A stretch of DNA of 64,000 nt. Source: Longilinea sp035560795 (GTDB taxonomy: Bacteria > Chloroflexota > Anaerolineae > Anaerolineales > Anaerolineaceae). Positions within the stretch are counted from its first letter, which is position 1, and each line of letters begins with the position of its first letter. Positions 19,346 to 27,375 of the stretch are shown here, in pieces. The stretch lies in the NCBI GenBank assembly GCA_035560795.1, contig DATMYV010000020.1, positions 1-64,000 on the forward strand, in the 5' to 3' direction. The position numbers and the translations under genes are program-made. The notes under the pieces are model-generated. The model did no database searches, was not told the origin of the DNA, and saw only the letters and a list, made by a program, of their open reading frames with translations.

Positions 19346-19819
19346 CTACGCGCTGGCTTCCTCAGAAGTCGGCAGCTCGTAACCTAGTTGACGGATGCGT
19401 TTCTTGGTGTCGATCAATGATTTGCGGCCAAAACCTTCAACTTCAAGCAACTTTTCGTCGCCGCCGGCCAACCGTTCAATGACCTGGCCAATGGTCGTCA
19501 AACCTACCTTGACCAGTGCATCGGTGGGACGGGCGCCAAGATTGAGTTCTGAAACCGGGCGCGAGGGTGAAACCCGTTCGGTATCGCGCGCTTTCTTTTG
19601 ATCCAGGAAACCCTGACGGGCCTGGAGTTTCTTGTAGAAGCGGTCAACCTGTCCTTCGATATCAATAATGCGTGCCTGCTGACCCGTGAAGAATGGGTGA
19701 CATTTCGAGCAGACTTCGGTTCGGATTTCCTTCTTTGTTGAACCGGTTGTCCAGGTATTTCCACAAGCACAAACTACGCGTGCGTCCGGATAAAAAGTAG
19801 GGTGAATGCCCTTCTTCAT
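19346..19819 (-). CDS. rpmE: Ribosomal protein L31 fused to an RNA polymerase alpha-CTD-like domain
   Basis: The first 70 residues are a zinc-type L31: K-K-G-I-H-P, then C-A-C-G-N (Cys17, Cys19) and [10 protein letters not shown] (Cys37, Cys40). L31 normally ends near 70 residues, but this protein has 157. After a charged linker (71-87), residues 88-150 match the C-terminal domain of RNA polymerase alpha: R-P-V-S-E-L at its start, then R97, then G-R-K-S-L (131-135). These align by eye with E. coli alpha R265, G296, K298 and S299, the DNA-contacting residues; N268 is replaced by D100. The ATG at 19819 has AAGGAAGG upstream. It is the third gene after rplU and rpmA. The fusion lies in one continuous frame. 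Confidence 0.93.
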   Translation of the reverse strand: MKKGIHPTFYPDARVVCACGNTWTTGSTKKEIRTEVCSKCHPFFTGQQARIIDIEGQVDRFYKKLQARQGFLDQKKARDTERVSPSRPVSELNLGARPTDALVKVGLTTIGQVIERLAGGDEKLLEVEGFGRKSLIDTKKRIRQLGYELPTSEEASA

Positions 19820-19898
19820 CGGAACGATCCTTCCTTCCACTCAGGGATGCTCTGACCTCCGTCAACGGCAACCGAAGACGGTGTAGAGCCAATAGGCC

Positions 19899-20180
19899 CT
19901 AAGCCGCTTGCGCGGTTTCGGTCACTTCGACTGGCTGAACGCTGACGCGTTTTTGTCCGGTCGGTAAAGTCTCGTATGCCACGATCCCGTCAATGGTTGC
20001 AAACAGGGTATCATCGCTTCCGCGCCCAACATTTAAGCCGGGCTTGATGCGGGTTCCGCGCTGGCGGACCAGAATATTGCCCGAAAGCACAGTTTCGCCT
20101 GCATAGCGTTTCACGCCCAGGCGCTGTGAATTGCTGTCGCGGCCATTCCGTACGGAACCACCACCTTTTTTATGCGCCAT
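19899..20180 (-). CDS. rpmA: Ribosomal protein L27
   Basis: A 93-residue large-subunit protein near the peptidyl-transferase centre. It starts M-A-H-K-K-G-G-G-S, so the N-terminal tail needs no proteolytic trimming of the Firmicute type. The conserved [10 protein letters not shown] and R-Q-R-G-T segments follow. It begins 4 bp after rplU, and its GGAG overlaps the rplU stop. Confidence 0.97.
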   Translation of the reverse strand: MAHKKGGGSVRNGRDSNSQRLGVKRYAGETVLSGNILVRQRGTRIKPGLNVGRGSDDTLFATIDGIVAYETLPTGQKRVSVQPVEVTETAQAA

Positions 20181-20184
20181 TTTC

Positions 20185-20502
20185 TTACTCCACTTCGATC
20201 TTGTTAATCATCAGGCGGGTATAAGTCTGACGATGGCCGGTTTTAACCCGGATACGCTTTTTCGCCTGGTATTTAAAGATGATCAGTTTGGGGCCTTTGA
20301 AGTGTTCCACTACAGAAGCCTTCACCTGAGCGCCTTTAACCGAAGGCGTGCCAACAGATATTTTCTCTCCGTCCACAAGTAGTAGAACTTGGTCAAGCGC
20401 CAGTTCTTTGCCAGCTTCGACCGGGAGAAGATCCACTTCAATGGTGGACCCTTCAACAGCGCGGAATTGCTTACCGCCGCTCTCAACGATGGCGTACTTC
20501 AT
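20185..20502 (-). CDS. rplU: Ribosomal protein L21
   Basis: A 105-residue large-subunit protein starting [13 protein letters not shown], with the typical G-H-R-Q-x-Y-T C-terminal signature. The ATG at 20502 has GGAG 7 nt upstream; a TTG 12 bp earlier lies over that site and is rejected. First gene of rplU-rpmA-rpmE behind a consensus promoter and a leader of about 110 nt. Confidence 0.97.
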   Translation of the reverse strand: MKYAIVESGGKQFRAVEGSTIEVDLLPVEAGKELALDQVLLLVDGEKISVGTPSVKGAQVKASVVEHFKGPKLIIFKYQAKKRIRVKTGHRQTYTRLMINKIEVE

Positions 20503-20621
20503 ACGATTCTCCAATCTTCACTTCACCGTTCAACCTGCGCCCATCAATACGCCAGCCAACGGGGAAGTTGGGGATACAATTTTTCGCCCCAGCGACATGC
20601 TGCCGGGGCAGAGCGAAGACA

Positions 20622-20650
20622 ATTATAGGCTCTCTGGCAGAGTTTGTCAA
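20622..20650 (-). promoter_or_regulatory. Consensus promoter of the rplU operon
   Basis: Minus strand TTGACA (20650-20645), 17 bp, TATAAT (20627-20622): a perfect match to the housekeeping consensus. The leader (about 20615-20503) can form a hairpin around 20587-20610 from GCCCC and GGGGC arms. It may host ribosomal-protein autoregulation, but I cannot match it to a known leader class. Confidence 0.88.
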
Positions 20651-20664
20651 CGGTTGGCAGATGA

Positions 20665-22545
20665 TTATAATAATTTTCTTACATCGCCATCCCGAACGGT
20701 GATTTTCTGGTTATCCAAGTATTCCAACAAGGCCAAGGCATATTTTCTTGTGGTATTGAATAAATCCCGAAATTCCGCGACTGTCAACGTCCCTTGCGTT
20801 TTCAAATGGTCGATGGCCGCCTCCAACATGCGGTCATAATCTTCTTTGCGGAATAGAACATTCTCAGAAACCTTTACCAGGTCACCCCGCTCAATCAACA
20901 AAACGAGCACTTCCACTCCAACCTCATCCTGGCTTTCTTTATACGAAGGAGGTAAGGCCGGAGCTTCTTTGAACCGCCGCAACAAATTTTCTACTTTTTC
21001 TTCTTCCTGCCTCGTGAAAGTCCGTTCAAAACCCTCCCTTGCTACAACCGCTCCAAGCTCGTTAATTTGGCCCAGTTTCGACCACATATGCATGGCTGCA
21101 TTGAATACGCGCGGATGCATTTTTAAACGGCTCTTCAATGCTTCACGTGGCATCCCGCGCCGCAGGGGATTTGTCTTGTGAAATATCTCCAGTTCATGCA
21201 TTGCACGGGCGGTTTCCTGCTCCCAGAGACTTTTGGATACCGCCAACGGATCACTACCTTCCTCATCGAGGAGGATTAACTCGCCATTTTTTACCAATTC
21301 AGCGGTGGCAGTTTCAAGCTGTTCTTTTTCTAAACGCGAATACGCTTTCACCTTAGCCAGTGGGGCTGCACCTAATGCCAGGCTGGCCTGCAGCAGCACA
21401 TCGTTCGGCTGACCTAGCCGCATTGCTTCCAACTGTTGTAACACCGAAGAATCGAACCGTTTATGCCGCTGCTTGGGTTGCGGATCGACAATACTTCCCC
21501 CGCCCAATGTTTCACCCGGTGACGGCCGCCGCAGGATGTAACGATCGCCGCGCACGGCGATAATCGGGTCACGAAGCTCCAACTGCAGCCAGCCTTGACC
21601 ACCCGGCATGATTTTTTCACTCCCCAACAGACGCACCCGGGCTAAAACCTCTGCTGTACCCAGGTAAAACTTCACCTCGGTATTATGTACCAGTGCACCG
21701 GCAGCTTCGCTGAGCAATCGGAAATTGACATCGATGCGTTGCGTTGGAAGGTATTTTCCCGGATGTGCAAGGACGTTGCCGCGTTGCACGTCCGCCACGT
21801 CCAAACCGGCAATATTCACAGCTGTTCGGCTGCCAGGAAATGCAGTTTCTTCTTTGTGTTTGTGCGTTTGTAACCCGCGAATTCGTCCGCGTTTTCCAGC
21901 AGGCAGTACATCGACCTCATCGCCAACAGAAAAATGTCCATCGATTAACGTTCCGGTAGCCACGGTACCGAATCCAGGCATGGAAAATACACGGTCAATC
22001 GGCAATCGTGGTCTGCCAAGATCAAGCCTTGCCTGAATGTTGGCCAGACATTCAGCCAACGCCTGAAGCAGCGCATCAAGGCCAATCCGCGTGCGTGCAG
22101 AAACCCGGATAATCGGTGCGTGTTCCAGAACTGAACCACTTAATGCCTGTCGTACTTCTTCTTCAACCAGATCCAACCAGTCTGAATCCGGAACCAAATC
22201 AATTTTTGTCAGGACAACCACGCCGTTTTGAACTTGAAGCAAATCCAAAATCGCCAGGTGCTCGCGTGTCTGCGGCATGACGCCTTCATCGGCAGCGATG
22301 ACAAACATAGCTGCGTCAATACCACCCACGCCAGCCAGCATATTTTCGATAAAATCGCGGTGTCCGGGAACATCCACAATTCCAACCGGTTCGCCGTCCG
22401 GCAGGGTCATCCAGGCAAAGCCCAGGTCGATTGTCATCTCGCGCTCCTGCTCCTCTTTTAGACGGTCAGGATGCGTTCCTGTAAGAGCAGCTACCAGCGT
22501 GGACTTTCCGTGATCAACATGCCCGGCGGTGCCGATGACGTGCAC
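20665..22545 (-). CDS. selB: Selenocysteine-specific translation elongation factor SelB
   Basis: GTPase that delivers Sec-tRNA to UGA codons marked by a SECIS element. The 626-residue protein has G-H-V-D-H-G-K-S-T (G1), D-V-P-G-H (G3) and T-K-I-D (G4), two beta-barrel domains, and a C-terminal winged-helix region (about 400-626) that reads SECIS RNA. The start is GTG at 22545 behind GGAGGGG, 8 bp after the coiled-coil gene. Its presence implies selenoproteins in this organism. I saw no clear in-frame UGA Sec codon in this window, and selA, selC and selD are not here. Confidence 0.94.
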   Translation of the reverse strand: MHVIGTAGHVDHGKSTLVAALTGTHPDRLKEEQEREMTIDLGFAWMTLPDGEPVGIVDVPGHRDFIENMLAGVGGIDAAMFVIAADEGVMPQTREHLAILDLLQVQNGVVVLTKIDLVPDSDWLDLVEEEVRQALSGSVLEHAPIIRVSARTRIGLDALLQALAECLANIQARLDLGRPRLPIDRVFSMPGFGTVATGTLIDGHFSVGDEVDVLPAGKRGRIRGLQTHKHKEETAFPGSRTAVNIAGLDVADVQRGNVLAHPGKYLPTQRIDVNFRLLSEAAGALVHNTEVKFYLGTAEVLARVRLLGSEKIMPGGQGWLQLELRDPIIAVRGDRYILRRPSPGETLGGGSIVDPQPKQRHKRFDSSVLQQLEAMRLGQPNDVLLQASLALGAAPLAKVKAYSRLEKEQLETATAELVKNGELILLDEEGSDPLAVSKSLWEQETARAMHELEIFHKTNPLRRGMPREALKSRLKMHPRVFNAAMHMWSKLGQINELGAVVAREGFERTFTRQEEEKVENLLRRFKEAPALPPSYKESQDEVGVEVLVLLIERGDLVKVSENVLFRKEDYDRMLEAAIDHLKTQGTLTVAEFRDLFNTTRKYALALLEYLDNQKITVRDGDVRKLL

Positions 22546-22553
22546 TGCCCCTC

Positions 22554-23732
22554 CTAGTGGTTTTGCCCGAAGGATTTATCGTACTGTTCCACCCAATCGC
22601 GCGCTGTGGATAATAGCGACTGAAGCCGCTTTTGAGTTTCATCGGTGATTTGATGTTGCAGATCATTTATTTCTTGCGTTACATCTTCCAACAAGACCAG
22701 GCGCTCATTCAGTTTTTCAAACTGGCGGCCGATTTCACGCTGAGTCTCCTCCTGAGAAAGCGTGTAATTCGTCCAGCGTTTCTGGTCATCAGCTTTAAAG
22801 GAAACCCATTCCTGCCGGAAGCGGTCTTCGGTCAGCCGCTGCATTTCTGTAATTTCATTTATGCGGCGCTCAAAGCGCTGCGAGATTTCATCAAATCCAT
22901 CCTGTGCGCGTTTGACAGCGCGGTGTGTTGCATCCAATGTTTGCAGCTGGGCATCCAGGTTTTGAGCTGATTTCTCGATGACCTCGAACCGGACTTTCCA
23001 TTCTTTCCAAACACGGTCGCGTTCTACCTGCATTAAATTTTGTTTCTCAATGAACGCTGTCTGTGCCTGCCGGCGTTCACCTTCAGCTGCCTGGTATTCC
23101 GCCAGCCGCATCTCAATTTTTCGCAACGAATCGGCGTTCATATCAGCTTTTCCGCGCTGCTCTTCCAACCGTTTTCTGGATGCTGCCACTTCACTCTGCA
23201 GGTCTGTCAGTCGTTTTGTATCCTGACGTTGTGCATCCTCGAGAAGTTTTATGGCACGGCGGTATTCTTCATCACCGCGGGTCGATTCAACCAGTTTTTG
23301 TTCCAGTTCTTCAATTAACCGGCCAAGTCTAAAATCCTCTTCCACGCGCGCTTGCAAGCTGCGTTTCAACTCCGTAATGGGTTCCAAACCTTTGCGGACA
23401 TCTCCTATGGCTATACTGAGCGCTTCCACATCTGCCCGCCGCTGCTTTTCAATATCACGATCACGCTCAACCCTTTGGCGTTCAGAGCTTTCGACAGCCC
23501 GGCTGGTTTCAACCCGAACCTGCCCAATCATGGCTTCAAGTTGGTCAAATCGCGGCATTGTTGCAGAGAGGCGGGCTAAATCCAGGCTTTGTTCTTTAAT
23601 TTGCTGGACCAATGGTGGAATACTTCCTGCCATCGAATTGATTTTCTCTTCCAGGGTTGCAATCGTCGTTTTATCTTTTCGGCGTTCATCGTCAAGCCAA
23701 TCCAGGCGCTTGATGATTTGTTCAAGGTCCAT
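22554..23732 (-). CDS. Coiled-coil protein of unknown function
   Basis: A 392-residue protein, almost wholly charged and helical: heptad-rich, with many Glu/Arg/Gln runs and only a short proline break near residue 38. No signal peptide, membrane segment or enzymatic motif is seen. Related long coiled coils occur in myosin-tail-like or SMC-like annotations, but nothing here supports a specific role. ATG at 23732 follows AAGAGGTGTCGG. It begins 28 nt after its own extended -10 and is followed 8 bp later by selB, so the pair is probably co-transcribed. The link to selenium is positional only. Confidence 0.75.
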   Translation of the reverse strand: MDLEQIIKRLDWLDDERRKDKTTIATLEEKINSMAGSIPPLVQQIKEQSLDLARLSATMPRFDQLEAMIGQVRVETSRAVESSERQRVERDRDIEKQRRADVEALSIAIGDVRKGLEPITELKRSLQARVEEDFRLGRLIEELEQKLVESTRGDEEYRRAIKLLEDAQRQDTKRLTDLQSEVAASRKRLEEQRGKADMNADSLRKIEMRLAEYQAAEGERRQAQTAFIEKQNLMQVERDRVWKEWKVRFEVIEKSAQNLDAQLQTLDATHRAVKRAQDGFDEISQRFERRINEITEMQRLTEDRFRQEWVSFKADDQKRWTNYTLSQEETQREIGRQFEKLNERLVLLEDVTQEINDLQHQITDETQKRLQSLLSTARDWVEQYDKSFGQNH

Positions 23733-23766
23733 CCGACACCTCTTGTGGAAACATTCGCTTTGGAGG

Positions 23767-23775
23767 ATTATACCA
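23767..23775 (-). promoter_or_regulatory. Extended -10 promoter of coiled-coil gene and selB
   Basis: TGGTATAAT on the minus strand, 35 nt before the ATG at 23732. It separates this transcript from the antiporter-like genes that end at 23790. Confidence 0.62.
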
Positions 23776-23789
23776 TCCAGCTATAGTCC

Positions 23790-25184
23790 TCAGAACAGGT
23801 TGGCGTATCCTTGCAAAAGATTAGACATCCAGGTGATATACGGTCCGGGAATGATACCCGCAGCTATTAATATCAATGCTCCGGCCAGCAACAACGCGAT
23901 CTGATAACGGTCTTCTTCGATATGCCCAATTTTCGGTTCGTGAAGAAATAAGGCTCCCAAATAGCGGAAACCGGCAAACATCAATCCCGCACAACCCGCA
24001 AGCGCCCAAATTGCCATCGGGATCGAATGAGTCCCAAGTTCTTCCAATAACGGCTGGCGAATGGGGAATCCAGCTAATAAAGGAAGCCCACCGGTTGAAA
24101 AAATGGTCAGCAAACACACCGTCGTTGCAATTGGCAGGCGTTGAAATGCCTGTTTTTCTTCTTCAAACTTCATTGACACATCGTGACTTTGCATCACTGA
24201 CAATGCCAGAGCCCACAGACCAAGCCCAATCATCCGCGGGAAGAAACCGCCAGCGTAAAATGCCAGTCCGGAATTTGAATGAAGACTCAACGCAAGGAGG
24301 GCAAAACCTGTTTCCAAAATGACCGCATATCCAAAAAGGCGAGAGAGATCACGCTGAAATGCAGCCCATATGCCCGCCGTGGCGACCATAATCGTCCCCG
24401 CAAGTTGTAAACCCTGGAAGAGAAGCGTTGAATTTCGGAGAAAAGCATACGAATCGAGAAAGTTCAATAGCAGCGAAAAAACAACGGTTGGCAGCAGGCT
24501 CAATAAAAATCCAACCACATACGGATGGCTTTCTACGGCCAGCAACGGAATCCAGGTATAAAACGGGAAAATTGCCAGCCAGAAAGCCAGCCCTAACCCC
24601 AATAAGAGAGTCGCCTCAAGCAATAGACTCTCAAGAGATGGATTAATCTCTGTGGCGTTTAATGCCCACCCGCCAATTAGGATGCAGGGCATGCCAAGTG
24701 TTTGAAAAATCAAATACCGCATAACTCCCTGCCCGGCCGGTCTGCCAGGCGGGATAAGCATGGGGATGCTCATGAGTACCGCAATTTCAACGAATAATGC
24801 AGCAAATAGAAATGGTTCCACTGCCAGAGACGCAACCAGCATGGCAATCATGCCCAGACCAAAGGGAGTGAAAAGCCTGTAGGTCCTGGCTGCCGGAGCC
24901 CCAAAGAACCAAAAGGCGCTTAACCCATAAATTAACACGAGTAATGTACGGTCCGAATCCTCCAGCACCAACCGCCGTCCAAGAATCGAAAGAGATGTGG
25001 ACAGCTCATAGGCTCGGCCGCCAAATTGAATTAAACTGTCAAAATTAACCAACGCAGCGGTGACTGCCAGCACCAAAGAGAGTATAGCTGCGGTCCATCG
25101 CGTAAAACCAGTTCTCCGGTTAAATAGAGCCAACAGCACGGATACGCCAAAGGGCACAAATATCCACACTATAATTGTGCTCAT
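23790..25184 (-). CDS. Complex-I/hydrogenase-4 antiporter-like membrane subunit (HyfF/NuoN type)
   Basis: A 464-residue protein with about 13-14 transmembrane segments in the proton-antiporter (NuoL/M/N) pattern. The Glu in transmembrane helix 5 is kept (F-V-E-I-A-V-L). In the helix-7 region, usually A-F-K-x-A-x-x-P-F-H-x-W-L-P, this protein reads A-F-W-L-A-I-F-P-F-Y-T-W-I-P: both the Lys and the His are replaced. Its ATG overlaps the stop of the preceding gene (ATGA). Third of a translationally coupled trio directly after the hydantoinase gene. No NADH, ferredoxin or hydrogenase subunit accompanies it. Possible roles include ion translocation with unknown partners. Confidence 0.82.
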   Translation of the reverse strand: MSTIIVWIFVPFGVSVLLALFNRRTGFTRWTAAILSLVLAVTAALVNFDSLIQFGGRAYELSTSLSILGRRLVLEDSDRTLLVLIYGLSAFWFFGAPAARTYRLFTPFGLGMIAMLVASLAVEPFLFAALFVEIAVLMSIPMLIPPGRPAGQGVMRYLIFQTLGMPCILIGGWALNATEINPSLESLLLEATLLLGLGLAFWLAIFPFYTWIPLLAVESHPYVVGFLLSLLPTVVFSLLLNFLDSYAFLRNSTLLFQGLQLAGTIMVATAGIWAAFQRDLSRLFGYAVILETGFALLALSLHSNSGLAFYAGGFFPRMIGLGLWALALSVMQSHDVSMKFEEEKQAFQRLPIATTVCLLTIFSTGGLPLLAGFPIRQPLLEELGTHSIPMAIWALAGCAGLMFAGFRYLGALFLHEPKIGHIEEDRYQIALLLAGALILIAAGIIPGPYITWMSNLLQGYANLF

Positions 25185-25768
25185 GGTGTTTCTTCCTCTT
25201 CAGGGTTTACCAGCAAATATGCACCCGCCAAGGCGAGTCCCAAATTCACGCCCGAGATCAGTCCTGCAACCAGAACGGAATTTTCGACGGCGGCATAAAG
25301 CAATTCAAATCCGGATAGGACAGTAAACAAACCCAAAATGACCCGCAACGGCCGGTGAGACATGCCAAGTTGTAACAAACCCATGCCAATCAGGATAATT
25401 GCGCCTAATACGTAATTGGTTTCACTCGGAAAAAACTTTTGCAATGATGGAGCGATCGCAAACGCCAACACCCAGATTAACGAAGCAGTCACCACTTTAA
25501 AACCGCGGCCTGGCAGGCGTGGGAAGCCGGTTTCTTCAAGAGCATTACCCGGTTGCGACACACCCAAAACAGCTCCCGCCATCCATCCTGTGACCAATTT
25601 TACAGCAGCCAAACCAAGCGACCATTGCCACGTGATCATCCAAAACATGCCCAGGTAAAGGACCGCCAGGGCAATTATGCTCCATCGCCAGTTTTGGCTG
25701 ATCAACAGGGTAAGGGATGAAGCGATCAGCAGGACCAATGGAATCCAGCTAAGTGCAGGTTCCATCAT
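25181..25768 (-). CDS. HyfE/NuoK-like small membrane subunit
   Basis: A 195-residue protein with about six hydrophobic segments. The C-terminal half resembles NuoK/HyfE/MrpC: a glycine-rich helix, then G-F-E-L-L-Y-A-A-V-E-N-S with membrane-buried Glu residues. I start at the ATG at 25768, which overlaps the TGA of the upstream gene (ATGA). The frame is open for 102 more codons, but that stretch is a shadow of the upstream gene. Its stop overlaps the next ATG in the same way. Order (large antiporter, HyfE-like, HyfF-like) matches hyfB-hyfE-hyfF with the intervening hyfC and hyfD missing. Confidence 0.75.
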   Translation of the reverse strand: MMEPALSWIPLVLLIASSLTLLISQNWRWSIIALAVLYLGMFWMITWQWSLGLAAVKLVTGWMAGAVLGVSQPGNALEETGFPRLPGRGFKVVTASLIWVLAFAIAPSLQKFFPSETNYVLGAIILIGMGLLQLGMSHRPLRVILGLFTVLSGFELLYAAVENSVLVAGLISGVNLGLALAGAYLLVNPEEEETP

Positions 25769-27372
25769 TGACCTATCCCAGGGATCAACAGGGTCAGGAG
25801 CAGTGCCAGTAATACCATCGCCCACAATACGCCGCCCTCGCCTTCCAGGACCAGCGAAAAGCCCTCCACCAGCCGGCGGACCAGACCCATAAAATCTCGT
25901 AGAAATGTATACAACCAACGAAAACCAAAAAACCTGGCTAACCAACGTCCGGCTGCCTGCAAAATTGCATCCAGCCATGTGATGCGTCGTTCCAATGCGA
26001 TCAATCTTTGCCGGCGCAGGATCAACACTCCCAAACCCAGAACCAGAATAAATGCAGCGACGCTTGCCGGCCAATTATTGAAGATTAGGGGAACCTGCGA
26101 TCCAGTGATGGCAATAATCCAGCTGCTGGAAGCGAGGATGAATAAACCCAACGGATATCCCACCTGGATCCAGCCCTGCATATCTTTGAGCGAATCCCCC
26201 GGCAATAACGCGTGTCGTAGGAGACCTACCACCAGTAAGGCTACCACCAGGACCATCACCAAACCAAACAGCGTAACATTTTCTCCAAGCAAACCAGCCC
26301 AGCCAGAAGCTGTTGGCGTGAACGGTAATCCGATGACAGCCAAGGCAGCCAGAATTGGCAAAACCAAAGAAAACCTTGCCCGAGCAGAATAGAGAAACAA
26401 AACGCCTCCGCTTAGAATCATGCTGGTTGACCAGACCAGACTGTTGACTGGACTGCCATTGATGACACAGGTAATTGCCAATCCGGCTGTTGCTACAATC
26501 CAATACGGCCGACCGTTGAGTTCATTTGCAGCCCCTACCCACATGGCTGCGGCATAGAGAGACGCGATGGCCGTGCTTAATAGGAGCAAAAAGGTCGCCC
26601 CTGTAGAGAGCTGGGGTGAGGTCAGGCGGGCCAGCAATACCAGGCTGGTGGCGGCCGAAGCCATCCGTAGTGACGTGCCGACACCGCGGTGCATTTGTAT
26701 TTCCTGCTGATACGGCAGGTTCAAGGGTAACACGCCAAGCCGCAGGCCTGCTGCGGCCAACAGCAAAGCACTAGCCTGTGGGAAGGCACTCACTGCAGCC
26801 TCAATATTCAGGCTCTGCCCATAAACAAATGCGGCCAGCGCCACAATCGTCCCTGATACCCGTGCCTCGAATGCGATGACGACCTGGCGATTCAAACGCG
26901 GCTCATGCACGGTTCGCAGCATGATTACCAGCTCAACCACATCGATTAAGGACCACACCAACAGCAGCGTGATTAGATTCCCGGAAAGAACGCCGACCAG
27001 CCCCATGCTGGCAATCACCAAATTACTCGCCCAGGCGATAGGGTAACTCTTTTGTCCCAAGCGAACGGGTGCTGTCAAAATTACAGCCAGGAGTAAACCT
27101 GACAGGCTAAAAGCCAGCGGCCAGGATACGGTATCCACCTGAAATAAAAGGCGGTCGTCCATCCGAACCGCAAACGGCAGCCAATCTGCCAACTGAAACG
27201 GCATTGGCGTTCGGAACCGGTAGAAGAGCTGCATACCCCAATTGATGATACCTGCCAGCATGGCGATCAGCCAGGCCAGGCCGAAATTAGGGCGCAGGCG
27301 ATCCAGCAGAAAAATACCCCCAGCTGCGACAATTAATAGAAGTACCGGGGCGAGAACAATCCAGGAAGGCAT
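25765..27372 (-). CDS. Large antiporter-like membrane subunit (HyfB/NuoL type, divergent)
   Basis: A 535-residue protein with about 14 transmembrane segments, in the proton-antiporter family by overall pattern. Key charges differ from the usual ones: the W-E of helix 5 is W-S (L-V-W-S-L-I-D-V-V-E), and the helix-7 Lys motif reads A-G-L-R-L-G-V-L-P-L-N-L-P, with Arg for Lys and Asn for His. The C-terminus has a long amphipathic stretch (about 450-510), as in NuoL/HyfB lateral helices. It begins only 3 bp after the hydantoinase stop with no clear ribosome site, suggesting coupled translation. The alignment is by eye. Confidence 0.78.
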   Translation of the reverse strand: MPSWIVLAPVLLLIVAAGGIFLLDRLRPNFGLAWLIAMLAGIINWGMQLFYRFRTPMPFQLADWLPFAVRMDDRLLFQVDTVSWPLAFSLSGLLLAVILTAPVRLGQKSYPIAWASNLVIASMGLVGVLSGNLITLLLVWSLIDVVELVIMLRTVHEPRLNRQVVIAFEARVSGTIVALAAFVYGQSLNIEAAVSAFPQASALLLAAAGLRLGVLPLNLPYQQEIQMHRGVGTSLRMASAATSLVLLARLTSPQLSTGATFLLLLSTAIASLYAAAMWVGAANELNGRPYWIVATAGLAITCVINGSPVNSLVWSTSMILSGGVLFLYSARARFSLVLPILAALAVIGLPFTPTASGWAGLLGENVTLFGLVMVLVVALLVVGLLRHALLPGDSLKDMQGWIQVGYPLGLFILASSSWIIAITGSQVPLIFNNWPASVAAFILVLGLGVLILRRQRLIALERRITWLDAILQAAGRWLARFFGFRWLYTFLRDFMGLVRRLVEGFSLVLEGEGGVLWAMVLLALLLTLLIPGIGQ

Positions 27373-27375
27373 CCG

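Noticed and set aside
25769..26074. N-terminal extension of the HyfE-like gene
   Set aside because: The added residues are low-complexity Gly/Arg-rich shadow sequence of the upstream gene. The ATG at 25768 overlaps the upstream stop and gives a normal length.
23790..27372. DAB-type inorganic carbon pump (DabB) or Mrp antiporter
   Set aside because: No DabA-like (DUF2309) gene is adjacent, and the Mrp set (MrpA-G) is absent. The gene order fits hyfB-E-F better.
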